A stretch of DNA of 64,000 nucleotides from Spisula solida. Its lineage: Eukaryota > Mollusca > Bivalvia > Venerida > Mactridae. Below the pieces are notes generated by a model. It did no database searches. It had not been told where the DNA came from and was given only the letters and a program-made list of their open reading frames with translations. The DNA is taken from positions 45,363,822 to 45,427,821 of the forward strand of contig OX365955.1 in assembly GCA_947247005.1 (NCBI GenBank). Direction: 5' to 3'. Within the stretch, counting starts at the first letter, position 1. Every line of letters begins with the position of its first letter. The position numbers and the translations under genes were made by a program. Below are positions 46,880 through 60,239 of this stretch, piece after piece.

Positions 46880-49689
46880 AAATGTTTGGCTGCTGGTGCT
46901 CTACGATCTCTGGTGTATTTGTTGAGCGCTGATTTCCCAGATGTGTTGATATGTAGGTAAATACGTCTAAAGCATATCGCGCCAAGGGGTACGCAATCAT
47001 AGTCTGTGATATTCTAGTAACATGAGCAAAGGTCGAAGGATGAAACTGGAAGTCAACTATACTACCTGACATAAAAGTTATAAATACCATATATAACCTG
47101 ATGCTGTGGTTGAGTAATTAAGTGGATATGGCGAACATAATCTATCAACACGGAGGTCCAAAGGTTGTTTGCAAACACAAAGAAATATCTCGCAATTTAT
47201 TAGATAATATGTCAAATCGTTGTGATCTGTATAGATGCTTTCTTTGTCTGTAAATTGCGTTCGTAAATAAATACGGCCCGTTCGCTGTCATTTCCGTCTG
47301 TGTTTTCACAGTGAATATTTTTAATACAGTTTTGTATTATCCGAAAAGTCTAACCGCATGTGACATTGTTAGCGGAAATATGACAAAACTGTCTGTTATA
47401 ATATTATGTCATATATGATAGATTATCGGTTCCATCATTACTCAGAAGACTTCACGTTTGGTCAAGTCGGCCAGAAGATCAAAATACAATCTACCCTAAA
47501 CACGTACGTGTTATACCTAATAAACAAGGCCAAATGTAATACTACAATGTTCATGTCATTTTTGATACGTTTTCTTAGACAAGTCCTAAACTACAACAAA
47601 ACATTGGAAAGGAGGCTTCGTTAGTGCTAAAAAGAATCAACATCACAAAAGTAAGAGTATACCCACTTTAAATGGAACATCAACACAAAAGAGTATACAC
47701 ACAAAAGAAAAAAATGAAAAATAACCTAACCCTAAAATTGTATTTTTTTTCATTACAAGTGATTTTTTCAAAAACTTACAGTCTCGAATACTGTTTACTT
47801 ATTCACAGCGCAAATTAATTAAGACATTAGTGATTAAACATTCTTATAATTTTGTAATTTTCATTATTTTCATCATTATAATTAGAGAACACTCTTATGT
47901 ACATGTACATTTTTGTTTTGAATAGTTTGTATTTATCAATATTAATACGTACGCATGAATCAGTTATACTTGTATGATAGTATGTAGGATGTCCTCGACC
48001 AACATCTACCTATAATGTAGACAAGACAATAGAATTAGCTCCCAAACAATATAATAATAACGTACTAAATTACGATTTAAAAAGAAACTTTTTTGACATC
48101 AACCGTATCATTGAAAACAAATGTTTTTATGTAAAATATATAATGTATATTAATTCTATAAAATATATTATCAATGATACAGCTATCTAAGTAAGTGACT
48201 TAATTAAAGATGCCACTACGTCGTCTTTTAATAATTTTAAGACCATCTCATTTCTTTGTGCTGTAGTAAGGAGCTAGTTACTTTGCTCTGTGGTTATGGT
48301 TTTTATATCATATTGATATAGTTAAAGTTTAAACAAGTTTAACTATGTGACTGTGTTTGGGTCACACATTACCATAAGCAATATTCAGTAGAGCAATTTA
48401 TGATTTCCCAGGTCCTCTTACAGTTTAGATCCAAACAATCAACGCCGCAATAATTCAAGAACCCATATATCTATACTCCTCATTAAGCATTCATTACTGT
48501 ATGTAGGACCCTTTGGTAATTTCTCCCCCGAAAGTTATTATTGAAACGGAATATTATCTCTGGGCAATCTCATATTGTAATGTCCGCTATCGCGAAAATC
48601 TATAACATAATTTCTAAAACTGTCATGGTGAATGTAGATTTACGTTTCCGTCATTAGCCTTTTGTCAAAGACAATTTGGTTGTATTGTGAACTTGTGACA
48701 GACCTATGATTGCTGTGAGAACGCGATAACGTGGCGAAATCCTCTCCTAGCACAGTCATTTGTATGCAGAAAACATGTGCAATCTGCTTGAATCAAGCAC
48801 CAAGATGTCATTTCGTTTTCTGAGACTTTATGAAGAAATTATCAGTCACATACAGATCGTATTCTCAAAACCAAACAAACAATCAGCAATGTCTTCACAT
48901 GATATGACCTTGTCCGATTTCACAGAAAATCAGAACCTGTTGAACTTGAAAATCGAATCCAAACCATTACTTTCATTGACGTGAACGGCTTTACATTAAT
49001 GTCAAGATAGGAAACGTTTTTTATGTGTGATTCCAAGAATATGGTTAACGTTAACTGGCCCAATATGACTTAAAAATGACAAAACCCCACAACTTGCACA
49101 TAATTTGAATAAACATACGAGACATTCTTTCAAATTATATCATGTTTATTAAATCAGTTACGGAATAGTACTAAAAGCCTAACATAATTTTTCTTCAGGC
49201 GAAACAAGACATTGTTATCTTAGAGAAACACTCGTCAGACACTTCCTCTTTATGGCTTTGAATGTTCGTTAGACATGGTCTCGCTATTATTGTTTAGTTC
49301 ATTTTAATGCCAGATATGCTTCAAATACCTAGCCCATTACAACTACTGTTGTATATACTCAAGAACATTAAAACGCCTAACCTACTTCAAAGTCCAATAT
49401 CGTTCAAAGTATTTATGTCTTGCAATATAAGTTTACATGTGTACTAATTGATCTTTCATACGTGTCCATCAGTTTAGCTTGTAATTAAAAGTTGTCTCAT
49501 TATTTTATAGGAATCCTGCAAGCGCACTCACCCTAAGTGTGGGATTTTCAATACAGGCGATGCGAGGCATTATACTCTTAACGTGCCCATATTTTGAGAT
49601 GGTGTAGGCACACTAATTCGTCGTATACACGTTAACCGTTTTCTATCCTTTAATGTAGAATACAGACAACAATCACATGGAAAATGAAA

Positions 49690-49840
49690 TTAAACGGCTA
49701 AATGTCCAAGTTTCAGCTGTCAAAAAACTGAAAGTCCACGAATCAACTGTTCAAAAACTAAAATCTAAGTTTCAGCTGTCCATAAGCTGAAAACCTAGTT
49801 TAAACCTAGTTTCAGCTGTGAAGAGTCCCAAACAATTTAG
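49690..49840 (-). repeat. Array of ~30-bp R1 head motifs
   Basis: Repeats of 'aagtttcagctgtc..aaaactgaaa' type, about four, with 'aacctagtttaaacctag' at the end. They match the 5' 'gacagctgaaact' part of R1 in complement. Copy B has the same at 60250-60375. Confidence 0.7.
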
Positions 49841-50149
49841 AATCACTGTAATTGGTAAAACAATGCAGCCACTTAAAGGATTTTCGAAGGAAATACAATA
49901 CGCTGCAAAAAAGGACTGAAAAGTCCTCAAACACAAGACAAGCAGGTAATAAGAATTTTTATATATTACATTAAAGAAATTTTAAGAGAACCTATGTGTA
50001 TAAGTGCATGGTATATTATAAAAATATTTGGTTTATATAATTGGGATAAACTTTAGTTAAAGCTCCCGACTTTCAAAGGCCGTTGTGTTTCGAGTTCGAT
50101 TATTTTGATGTTATGTCGTTAATCTCATTTCTCTGGGAAAAAAATCATC

Positions 50150-50300
50150 TGACAGGGACGTCAGCCCTGAACATAATCGGAACAGCACAAATGTCACAAC
50201 AAGTACACACAGTCAAAGAAACATCGCATACTTGCATTAAAAATGCCAAAAGATAATATTAAGTAAGACAAGTCAAACGGACAACCAGAAAAAGGACAGC
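50150..50300 (-). repeat. R1-like fragment
   Basis: 'ctgacagggacgtcagccctg' and 'acaagtacacacagtc' give a degraded R1 3' end in complement, shared with 60722-60790 in B. The following ~325 bp (50217-50540) is missing from B. Confidence 0.5.
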
Positions 50301-50797
50301 CATTAAAATTAACAGGAAAAGAAAATGCACATACACATAGCCTGTTGTCACAAGATTTGACGTCAGAGAAGATATTATATATCATAAGCACCATGTAATG
50401 ATACTTCAACGATATTCTTATGTACAAAATTTGGCAAGAAGTGTTTCCTGCCACTGACATCGGTGCACGCATATAACTGCATCTTCCATGTACGAAATAT
50501 CGTCAAAATGCACTATTGCATGACTTAGTGTAAAACACAATTTATCTTCACGAACTGTTGCTGACTCTACAGGTATTGATATTGCGTACAGACGTATTTT
50601 GATGCTTGGAACTTGTGGAATAACGTGCTATGGGAATATCCATCTTTATTTCTATATATCAAAAGACGAATCAATAAGAAACGTGTGTTGTTATATATCG
50701 CTTATCTGCTGCCGATGTCAAAATTAATATCAAGAGAGATGTACGTTTTTGTGATGCAAATAACATTGTCATGCTAATGATGCAAGAACATTTGATA

Positions 50798-50943
50798 TGA
50801 TCTATGTGTCATACACGAACTTATTCGACCTGCTAGACATATGTGTATAATACAGTGCTAAGCACATACATGATCTATGTGTCATACAAGAAATGATACG
50901 ACCTGCTAGACGTATGTGTATAATACAGCGCTAAGCACAAACA
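50798..50943 (+). repeat. 73-bp tandem duplication (copy A)
   Basis: 'tgatctatgtgtcatac' starts both units (50798, 50871). Copy B has a single unit near 61044-61117. Confidence 0.8.
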
Positions 50944-51574
50944 TGATATACAGATTACGATATAAGTACTTGTAATAATTCTGACAAAGATGTCTTAGAC
51001 TGACTAGGTATAATAGCTATACACTGTAGATGTGGACTCGTGGTGAGTAATGTTTGTCACATACCGCTGTATTAGTATATTGCCTACCTTGACACAGCAA
51101 TTATAGAATTATAATTATTCGTGATGAAGGTTACACAAGTAGTCATTTAAGTACAACCGAAGCATAAGCACATGCGGTTTGGAAGGAACACGCAGAATTC
51201 ATGATACATTTGTGACTTGTTATGATTTAATTGGTTACATTTGAACTATTGGAGTAGCTCATAAAGTACCTAAACAATTGATGATACGTGTCATTTCTGC
51301 TGTTGTGGTGACCAAAATGTACAGTTACGTCATTCTGGCTGTATTTCATTTATGAGTATTAGCCAGTCATCGCATTTCTGAGTTCAACAGATCAGTGCAA
51401 TATATATAGCTCACGTGTGTTACCAGAAATATCCAGATGGGAGACTGGACAGGTTATGTTCGGTTATATCCATCATATAAAGAGAAGATGTCAGCAAGCT
51501 TCTAATGGTTGATTGTTTATTCCCAGCCAACTGAGAGGTTACCGAAAAATGTTGAGAAAATAGCGCTTTACACG

Positions 51575-51890
51575 ATCTATCTCTCTTCCATTAATTCCAA
51601 ACCCCTTCCGGGACGTAGATATTTGTCTAGGCATACTTAAAATCACGATACAAGGAATCCGGGTGCGTTATCCTAGCTCATTTCGAATAGACTCATTGGT
51701 TCTTCAACGTGCTCAGTGTATAGCACCGATACACGCGAGACTACCTCTGGGTTTCCAACCAGTTTCGTCTCTAGTTAGGTGGGAAACACCGAAAAGCATT
51801 TCATAAATGACCAAGCGCCCCGGCCGGGATTCGAACTAGGGACCTCTCGATCAGTAGCCCAGCGCGTTACCACTCAACCACTGTGCCAAT
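51575..51890 (-). mobile_element. tRNA-derived SINE (type 2), insertion specific to copy A
   Basis: On the minus strand from 51890 the head has box A-like 'tggttgagtggt' and box B 'agttcgaatcccgg'. The body shares 'gtgtatagcaccgatacac' and 'tttcgaatagac' with the SINE at 6945-7366. Copy B joins 'tttacacgat' directly to 'caatctacgtccatcta' (61770-61790), the empty site. Confidence 0.85.
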
Positions 51891-53136
51891 CTACGCCCAT
51901 CTACTTCAGTGTATTGTCTCAGTCGTTCTCATCTCATGAATGAGATTGTAATTGTGAAATAGAATCGGTTTGTGAAGCTGATCGTGTGTTATTGAGGTTC
52001 ACAAATTTCTTTCGTGTCCCATATTGTTTAGTTATACTCTAGGGACAATGTTCCCATCTTCCATGTGCTTGTTAATTGTAAACTTGAGAGTAAGAATATC
52101 ACGTTAAATTTGCTCATATAGCACGTTAATAGCCCGGGGATATGAACGTGATCATGACATTGATATATGAATACATTACAATGATAGTACGTGGAATTTC
52201 AACTAGCACATCCTTAAGATTAATCTGAAAGTATTAGTAGAATCATTTAGTCAATCGGAGCCATTTGTAACGGAAAGAAGGTAATTCCATAGCTCGGCGA
52301 GATTGCCAATTCGATTATTCGGCAAACAGCATAATCTTATTCTCGACAAACCCAAACTAATTACACGGAAAGGATGTTGTTTAGTACCATTGATGATATA
52401 AGGTAAGTTTTTGTACACACCAATACGTCTTATGTCCACTATATTTGAGATTTTGTGATTATCTTATTGTATCTTACAATCGGTACACGTCCTAATGACT
52501 GTAAGCACCCAATAGTTTCCTATTTAACTGCCTTTCCTATTCAGCTAAATAAAATATCCAAACATCGATATATTCAGTCCGAAATCTCTCTTTTACGTTA
52601 GTCGGCAATTCGTATGCTTAACACTACTCCGTGATAATTCAATTCTCGTGTTGAAGTTCTTTATTTGCAAAGAAAATCAAAGGTTTTCGCATTTCGTAAC
52701 TTAATAATAGAGTAATTGCGACTGACATTAAAAGGATTCGACGAAATCACAGCTTCGCATTCGCATTCCAATTAGTCTCGGTAATAAGACTCTGGTATAT
52801 TTCTGCTCTGCATCTTTATTGTTACTTAAAAAGCGTCTAGAAGATATAGATATAAAAGTTACCATTAGTTCCTGAATTATCTGATGCCTTTTTTATTTCA
52901 ATTTGCTCATGATTTTCCATAAAACATATCTTTAGAATATATAGTCTTTGATAAAGGTGATTCAAAGTGGATTCGTATCTGTATAAATATCTCGGCGACA
53001 GTCTACTCTTACATTTTCTAGAGTAAGAAATAACATACTTGAATAAGATGAGCGAACATTTAACACTGACATGTAAAAAGTAATACTGCCATGTATGAAG
53101 TTTGTAGAACACATGGATATAAACCTGAACGCGCAG

Positions 53137-53228
53137 GATTCGAATGTTAGAGTGAATGAGTTTGGCTTGAAACGATGAGCAGTTCTAAACACGAACCAAA
53201 AAGCTCATGACTTTTAGCCAGGAAACTG
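53137..53228 (+). pseudogene. Broken copy-B counterpart of the 43513 exon
   Basis: It follows 'gaacgcgcag' and keeps the start of the frame (matching 'agagtgaatg' and 'tttgg'), and the same 'gtcagtaa' donor-like site at 53229. It has an in-frame TGA after 13 codons and is 92 rather than 96 bases to the donor, so it cannot encode the same segment. Confidence 0.5.
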
Positions 53229-53954
53229 GTCAGTAATCCTGTAATAGGCATCGAGTGCGTTACATGAAGGTACATATGCTCTTAATGTAGACAATGAAAC
53301 TAGGCGCCTAGCAATATTGCAACCTTTCACGTTGTCAGCAAATATACCATTTTCATATTACCCCGGCGTGGAAATGTCTGTGGCCACATTGTTGTTGTGT
53401 GGATAGTCCGTCAAACACTGTCAGACAGGAGTCATTCAAGACACCATTTGATTGATTGAACAACTGGAAATATAGAAAATTGTCATGTTAGATAATTGGT
53501 TTGTCAGTTTTGATATAGCTATCGTTTGTTATTTACGCTAAACTCTCACAACTGTAGGTAAGTAGCATGAATGCCAATGGCAGTTGTATATGCTGCTGTC
53601 CAAATAACAATGAATGAATAACTTGATTCAACCAGAAACCGGATTGAGTAATGGCACATGATCATGCACCGACATATTTCGGAGGATTTATGCTGCGTTG
53701 TTCTATATATTTTCAAAGCATTTTCAAAGTTAATATTGAAGATGTCGAGTAGATACGTGCTAATTTGACAACACATTGCACACCATACATTAAACATGAG
53801 CTCGATGCATACAATATTGTAATTGAGAAGCAAATGTAGATGTTAATATAATTAACGGCACATAATGTAGGTGTTTTTGGAGATAGGCTTCCAAAAATAA
53901 CTTTAAGTAGTGAGTTTTGTCTTTGCACATGTGCAAGAATATAATTGAAAATCG

Positions 53955-54180
53955 GGTGGGGAGGCTGCCCTCAACTTAACAAACCGAGCACTGACAACGT
54001 TCAAAAACATCACAAACCACAGCTACACGACACAATGCCTAAACGAGAACATGAACCCAACCGCCGAAAGTCCAAGTTTCATCTGTCAAAACATTGAAAA
54101 CCCCAGTCTCAGCTGTTAAAAAGCGATATGACCTAGTTTAAGCCATCAAACAGCCGAATGCCCCATTTCTTGCTATAAAA
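53955..54180 (-). repeat. R1 copy, ortholog of 44300-44450 with a longer head
   Basis: 'ggctgccctcaacttaac', 'ccgagcactgacaac', then head motifs 'cagtctcagctgtt', 'gacctagtttaagcc', 'cagccgaatgcccc'. Copy A is shorter at the equivalent end. Confidence 0.65.
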
Positions 54181-56660
54181 CCCTTTCAGCAGTACAATAG
54201 GCTGGACTACATACTATTTTCAAAGAAAACATGACATCGTATACCTGACCTGAGCTAATAAATTTATTTCATAACAGAAAACAAATTTGCAGCTACATGT
54301 ACCCAGTAATGTTTACGTTTGTGAAATGAAGTTGAGTCATTCTGTATTATACAAAGCCGATTGATATATTGCCTCGACGAATGCAAGATACATGACGCAG
54401 AATATTGCTTTCAAACTCCAGCGCAATAATTACGTGTTTCACTAGCCAAATTAAATTGGTAATTTATTAGTTCAAATGTGAAATGAACCTCGCTGTCTTC
54501 TGTGTTAAAGTTCCTAATTTTGAGGTCCTCGTCCATGTAATTAAAATGAAGGATGCAACTTGGATTTGATTACGTCATCTATTTCATTGAATCATTTTAC
54601 GCAAGGCGAAATTGAATAACACGTAGTTTGACCCATTTCATTGGAAAGTGTTTCTTCCTTTCCAGAATGGGTTTGATAAGAGGGTAGCAGTTTTTGTATG
54701 ACACTATGCTTTGACATAAACTGTTTCATTTATTAACTCGTTTGAAATCGATGTTTAATCGACTTGTCTTTGAATTATTTATTTAGTAGTCATAATTGTA
54801 TAGCTGTGTACTCTAAGTCGTTTCAAATTCATAGTTCTCGTTAAATTCGTGAGTAGTTTGTTTCATGGGAATATTTTTCTTCACGTTGTCACATCAAGGA
54901 AGGTCAGTCATCAAACACATGAAGAACTACAATTATGATATAATTATGTTTCATGCATAGACATTATGACCTACTTGACATAACCTACCAAAATGTTAAT
55001 CAAATAGCACACAACCACCAAGAATATTATAAATGAATATATACAACGAAGAACAGTTTAAAAATATACGTATATAAATGATTTCCTCGCCGCCGTTGTA
55101 CGTTCACACGTTCATATAAATGTCCTTTTGGCGTAATTTAGCCAAGTTAGCATACTTGCTTATTAATTAAAGGTACTATATACATTTGTACGAAAATATG
55201 GTAAAGGAAATATCAATTTAGAAATGCAAAAAATGATCACTTTGCATTAAATGAAAGCAACGACTGTTATCATTCCTAGAAAATGCGATGATGATACCAA
55301 AACATGCCAACAGCCAGTTATGTTGTACATTGTACGATCTTAATGATACGTAGTACTGTGAGAGAGGGCTTAACCTATTTATGTTTTACTTTATTGGCAA
55401 CATTTACAGAAGGAAATGCGATTTTTGCAATTATGATTAATCCGGTCTCTGTTCTATAGATGTGATAAATGTTGAAACATTTGTATAAAAGGTCAATGCT
55501 TGACAGGACAATGTACATAAAGAATAACTAATGTTAGGGAATGCAAATGATTATATGCCTAACTAAGAGTCTTCGGAGCTTTACCAAATACAATCTTTCT
55601 GAGAAGGGTTTACAAATGCGCGAAGATCAACAAATGGTCTGTAAATCTAATAGTACCTTGATGGTAGCAAATATCGCGGTATAACATAATATACATTACA
55701 AGGAACTGTATCATACATGACAGCTCAATGCATTTACCATACGGCCTGTAGACAAATGGACTAGTAAAATGAAACTACACTTTCAAACTTAAATCTTTAA
55801 TTTAGTATTTTATGTCTATGTCCAGAGATTGCGCATCCATCATTGGCACGGCAATGTCTTCTCTCTTCTATCTTTCCCAGTTTCTGTAATAGTGTATGTT
55901 TAAAGGCATTCCTTGTATTTGATTGAATATTGCACGCACTTAAATCATTTACAATTCAGTCATCTTTGTATGTTAATACTATATCAACATTATCAGAGAA
56001 GTCCGGTACATTATCACCGCATTGATCTGTCACAATCTCAGAAAACAAAGTAAATTGTCTTTGACAAAAGGCTAATGCTACAGACGTCAATCTACATCTA
56101 ATATGACAGTATTAACGACAGTTTGAAAGATTTATGCGTTCTAAGATTAAGATAAACACAGAAATATTGTTTCGCAGCGCCATAACTCCCCTACAGCATC
56201 AGCTAGAGGTGTGGAATGAGGCGATTAATGTGTTTTGAAGAATATATATGTGTCATATGACACGTTTTAACACTATCTCAATTAACATAACACGGTAGTT
56301 ATTAGAATTTAGTTTCTTATATACTACCCAACCTAGCGGGTGGTGTTTTGAGCGTCGCTCTTTTGCCGTGTGCTCGTCCCTGGTGACTTGTTCTTGCCAG
56401 TTGGCGTTTGGTTTTGTGCTTTGTTGTTTGCAATGCCGCAATCCCTGTCTGATATCCGGTTTTCGCTATTCAACATGAGCATTGTACATGACTTAAGTCA
56501 ACCACCATTTGATATCTGCCGGCTTCTAAAATGGTGCTAGGACTGATTTGAACCTCCAAAACCATCAATTACCATAATTATGACCAAAAGTCAATAAAAC
56601 GCAATACAAATGAATCGGTAAAATTTTCACGCCGAATTGTTTATTTATCTAGTGCTACTG

Positions 56661-56937
56661 TTTTCTTGTGTTTGTCCTCGTGGTTCATTTCTGTCTGTTG
56701 TCATTTACTCTTGTGTTTGCCCTCGTGGTTCATTACTGCCTATTGTCATTTACTCTTGTGTTTGTCCTCGTGGTTCATCACTGTCTGTTGTCATTTACTC
56801 GTGTGTTTGTCTTCGTGGTCCATTACTGTATGTTGTCATTTACTCATGTGTTTGTCCTCATGGTTCATTACTGTCTGTTGTCATTTATTCTTGTGTTTGT
56901 CCTCGTGGTTCATTACTGTCTGTTGTCGTTTACTCTT
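56661..56937 (+). repeat. 45-bp minisatellite, six copies plus a partial (copy B)
   Basis: Same unit and flanks ('aaatgtttggctgctgg' follows) as 46467-46879, with three fewer units. Overlapping 90-117-codon open frames in all three frames come from the repeat period. Confidence 0.95.
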
Positions 56938-57833
56938 TAAATGTTTGGCTGCTGGTGCCTTCCGATCACTGGTGTATTTGTTGAGCGCTGATTTCCCAGA
57001 TGTGTTGATATGTAGGTAAATACGTCTAAAGCATATCGCGCCAAGGGGTACGCAATCATAGTATGTTATATAGCATGAACAAAGGTGGAAGGATTGAACC
57101 GGAAGTCAACTATACTACCTGATATAATAAATCTATATACCGTTTGTTTTCTTGTGCGGTGGTTGAGTATTACAAGTGGATATGGCGAACATAATCAGTC
57201 ACCACGGAGGTCCTTAGGTTGTATGCAAACACAAAGAAATATCTCGCAATTTATTAGATAATATGTCAAATCGTTGTGATTTGTATAGATGCTTTCTTTG
57301 TCTGTAAATTGCGTTCGTAAATAAATACGGCCCGTTTGCTGTCATTCCCGTCTGTGTTTTCACAGTGAATGTTATCAATACAGCTTTGTATTATCAAAAA
57401 AAGTCTAACCGGATGTGTCATTGTTAGCGGAAATATGACAAAACTGTCTGCTATAATATTCTGTCATATATGATAGATTAAAGGTTGCAACATTACTGAG
57501 AAGACTTCACGTTTTGTCAAGTCGGCCAGAAGATCAACCTACAATCTACCATAAACACTTACGTGTAATACCTACTAAACAAGGCCAAATGTAATACTAC
57601 AATGTTCATGTCCATTTTGATACTTTTTCTTAGACAGATCATTAAGTGACTTTTTGGGCATCTTTTTAATATTACGTCTGTATTTAACGCATAATTTAAT
57701 TGGATAGTTATTACAAGTCTTAAACTACAACAAAACATGGGAAATGACGCTTCGTTAGTGCTGAAAACAATCATCATCACAAAAGAAAGGATATACACAC
57801 TTAGAAAAAAATGAAAAATAATCTAACCCTTAA

Positions 57834-58676
57834 GGAGGTACGAGCTGCCTTGTGCGCATGCGCGAAAATTCAAAATCGTATTTGATAAGAACAAACATGA
57901 AATTTAGTTTCAATGATCGCATATGAATGTTGATTAATGAAAATAAACATAATATTATCGCACAAATTAGATATTTTTAACTTTTTGTTTTTTGCATGTT
58001 CACAAGAAGTCCCTACAATTGTTCAAATGCATATGCTTATATATAATATGTAGTGCATGGTTTAGTTATAAGAGGTAGCCACACTTATTTTAATAAAAAA
58101 TTATTTCATTACAATATGCAAATTAGGTTAATTTTATGCAAATTTGTTCATAATTAGTACTTTTTATGCACAGCTTCCAAAAAAGGCTGGTGACCCCTAT
58201 TTTTTATTTGACTAAACTGGTGTTCTATTTGATACTAAACTTAGGGCCAATTCTAAATCGTTTTCGATCGTTAGGTATTTTTTGACGTTCATTTGAAATC
58301 GTTTGAAACTCACACTTTTTTGGAAGTGGGTGGGGTAACTATTTATCATGTTCAAACACTGAATTTGTTCACCAGGCAGCCGGAATTGTGACTAATGTCA
58401 ATAGGAATGACCATTGAACACACAAAATATAATGCATTGCTGAAAGGTGGTCTAATAAAGTAATACTCTTAAAAAGAACATAATGGTGCCATAAATGCAG
58501 GAAATAGATAAAATGACCAAAATACAATGGTAGGTCATTAGAAAGCCATGTATGTCGAAAACGAGCGTGGTGACATATCATTTTTATGATTTCAATGTTG
58601 TTCTAGAAGACTGTTCTGTCATTTTAAGATGTTTCAAGGAAAATTCGATCGTTAGATCAAAGGTGCGCGTACCTCC
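57834..58676. mobile_element. 843-bp TTAA-flanked element with GGAGGTACG ends
   Basis: TTAA lies on both sides (57830-57833, 58677-58680). The ends are GGAGGTACG and CGTACCTCC. Copy A is continuous at the site (47738-47750), so this is an insertion in B. TTAA duplications are typical of piggyBac and Kolobok families. No transposase-like frame is seen, so it is a non-autonomous element. Confidence 0.9.
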
Positions 58677-60239
58677 TTAAATTGATTTTTTTTCATTACA
58701 AGTGATTTTCAAATTCAAACATCTCGAATACTGTACAATGTATATTAATTATATAAAATATCTTATCAATGATGCAGTTATCTAAGTAAGTGACTTAATT
58801 AAATATGCCACTACGTCCTCTTTTTTTATAATAAAGCTAATTTCTTTTTGTTGTAGTAAGGAATGAGTTACTTCGCTATGTGGTTATAGTTGTAATATCA
58901 TATTGATTTAGTTAAAGTTTAAACAAGTTTAACTATGTGACTGTGTTTGGGTCACACATTACCATCAGCAATACTCAGTAGAGCAATTTTTGACTTCCCA
59001 GGTCCTCTTACAGTTTAGATCCAAACAATCAACGTCGTAATAATTCAAGAAAGCCATATATCTATACTCCTCATTAAGCATTCATTACTGTATATAGGAC
59101 CCTTTGGTAATTTCTCCCCCGAACGTTATTATGGAAACGGAATATTATCTCTGGACAATCTCATATTGTAATGTCCGCTATCGCGTAAATCTATAACATA
59201 ATTTCTAAAACTGTCATGGTAAATGTAGATTTACGTTTCCTTCATTAGCATTTGGTTGTATTGTGAACTTGTGACAGACCGATGATTGCTGTGAGAACGC
59301 GATAACATGGCGAAACCCTCTCCTAGCACAGTCATTTGAATGCAACAAACTTGTGCAATCTGCTTGCACCGAGATGTCAGTTCGTTTTCTGAGACTTTAT
59401 GAAGAAATTATCAATCACATACAGATCGTTTTCACAAAATCATTCAAATAATTAGCAATGTATAAACATGATATGACCTTGTCCGATTTCACAGAAATGC
59501 AGAACATGTTGAACTTGAAAATCGAACCCAAACCATTACTGTCATTGACTTGAACGGCATTACATTAATGTCAAGATCGGAAACGTTGTCTATGTGTGAT
59601 TCTAAGAATAGAATTAAAGTTATCTGGCCTAATAAGACTTAAAAATGACAAAACCCCACATCTTGCACATACTACTTTAGTAATTTGAATAAACATGCGA
59701 GACATTCTTTCAAAGTATACTATGTTTATTAAATCAGTTACGCAATAGTACTAAGCCTAACATAATTTGTCTTCAGGCGAAACAAGACATTGTTATCTTA
59801 GAGAAGCCAGCGTCAGACCCTATGGCTTTGAATGTTCGATAGACATTTCCATGCTATTATTTTCTAGTTCATTTAACTGCCAGCTATGCTTCAAATTCCC
59901 AGCCCATTACAACTACTGTTGTATATACTCAAAGACATTAAAATCGCCTAACCTACTTCAAAGTGCAATATCGCTCAAGGTATTTATGTTATTGCAATGT
60001 AATTTTACATGTAAATTAATTGATCTTTCTTACGAGTCAATCAGTTAAGTTTGTAATTAAAAGTTGTCTCATTATTTTCTAGGATACCTGAAAGCGCACT
60101 CACCCTAAGCAAAATACAGGCTATGCGAGGCATTTAACTCTTAATTTGCCCATATTTGATGGTGTAGGCACACTAATTCGTCGTATACACGTTAATCGTT
60201 TTCTATCCTTTAATGCACATACAGACAACAATCACACGG

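Larger units (their letters stand above)
41150..52230 (+). repeat. Segmental duplication copy A (block 3)
   Basis: It starts near the 'gctcggcgaa' landmark (41200), which recurs at 52292 (B) and 62251 (C). It matches B over nearly its full length and C as far as the window goes. Private features are a palindromic MITE (42582-43002), a 307-bp tandem duplication (45064-45665), nine rather than six 45-bp repeats, a type 2 SINE (51575-51890) and extra sequence at 47797-48140 and 50217-50540. Otherwise the copy is intron-like or intergenic. Confidence 0.9.

Noticed and set aside
46343..46932. Cysteine-rich repeat proteins from the 45-bp array
   Set aside because: Multiple frames are equally open because the period is divisible by three; there is no start context, splice evidence or codon preference.
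48760..48984. 74-codon plus-strand frame in copy A
   Set aside because: The copy B equivalent (about 59340-59560) has stops and indels, so it is not a conserved exon.
50577..50780. Possible exon after 'ctctacag' near 50572, repeated in B at 60828
   Set aside because: Frames differ between A and B by a one-base indel, and no recognisable protein domain appears in any frame.
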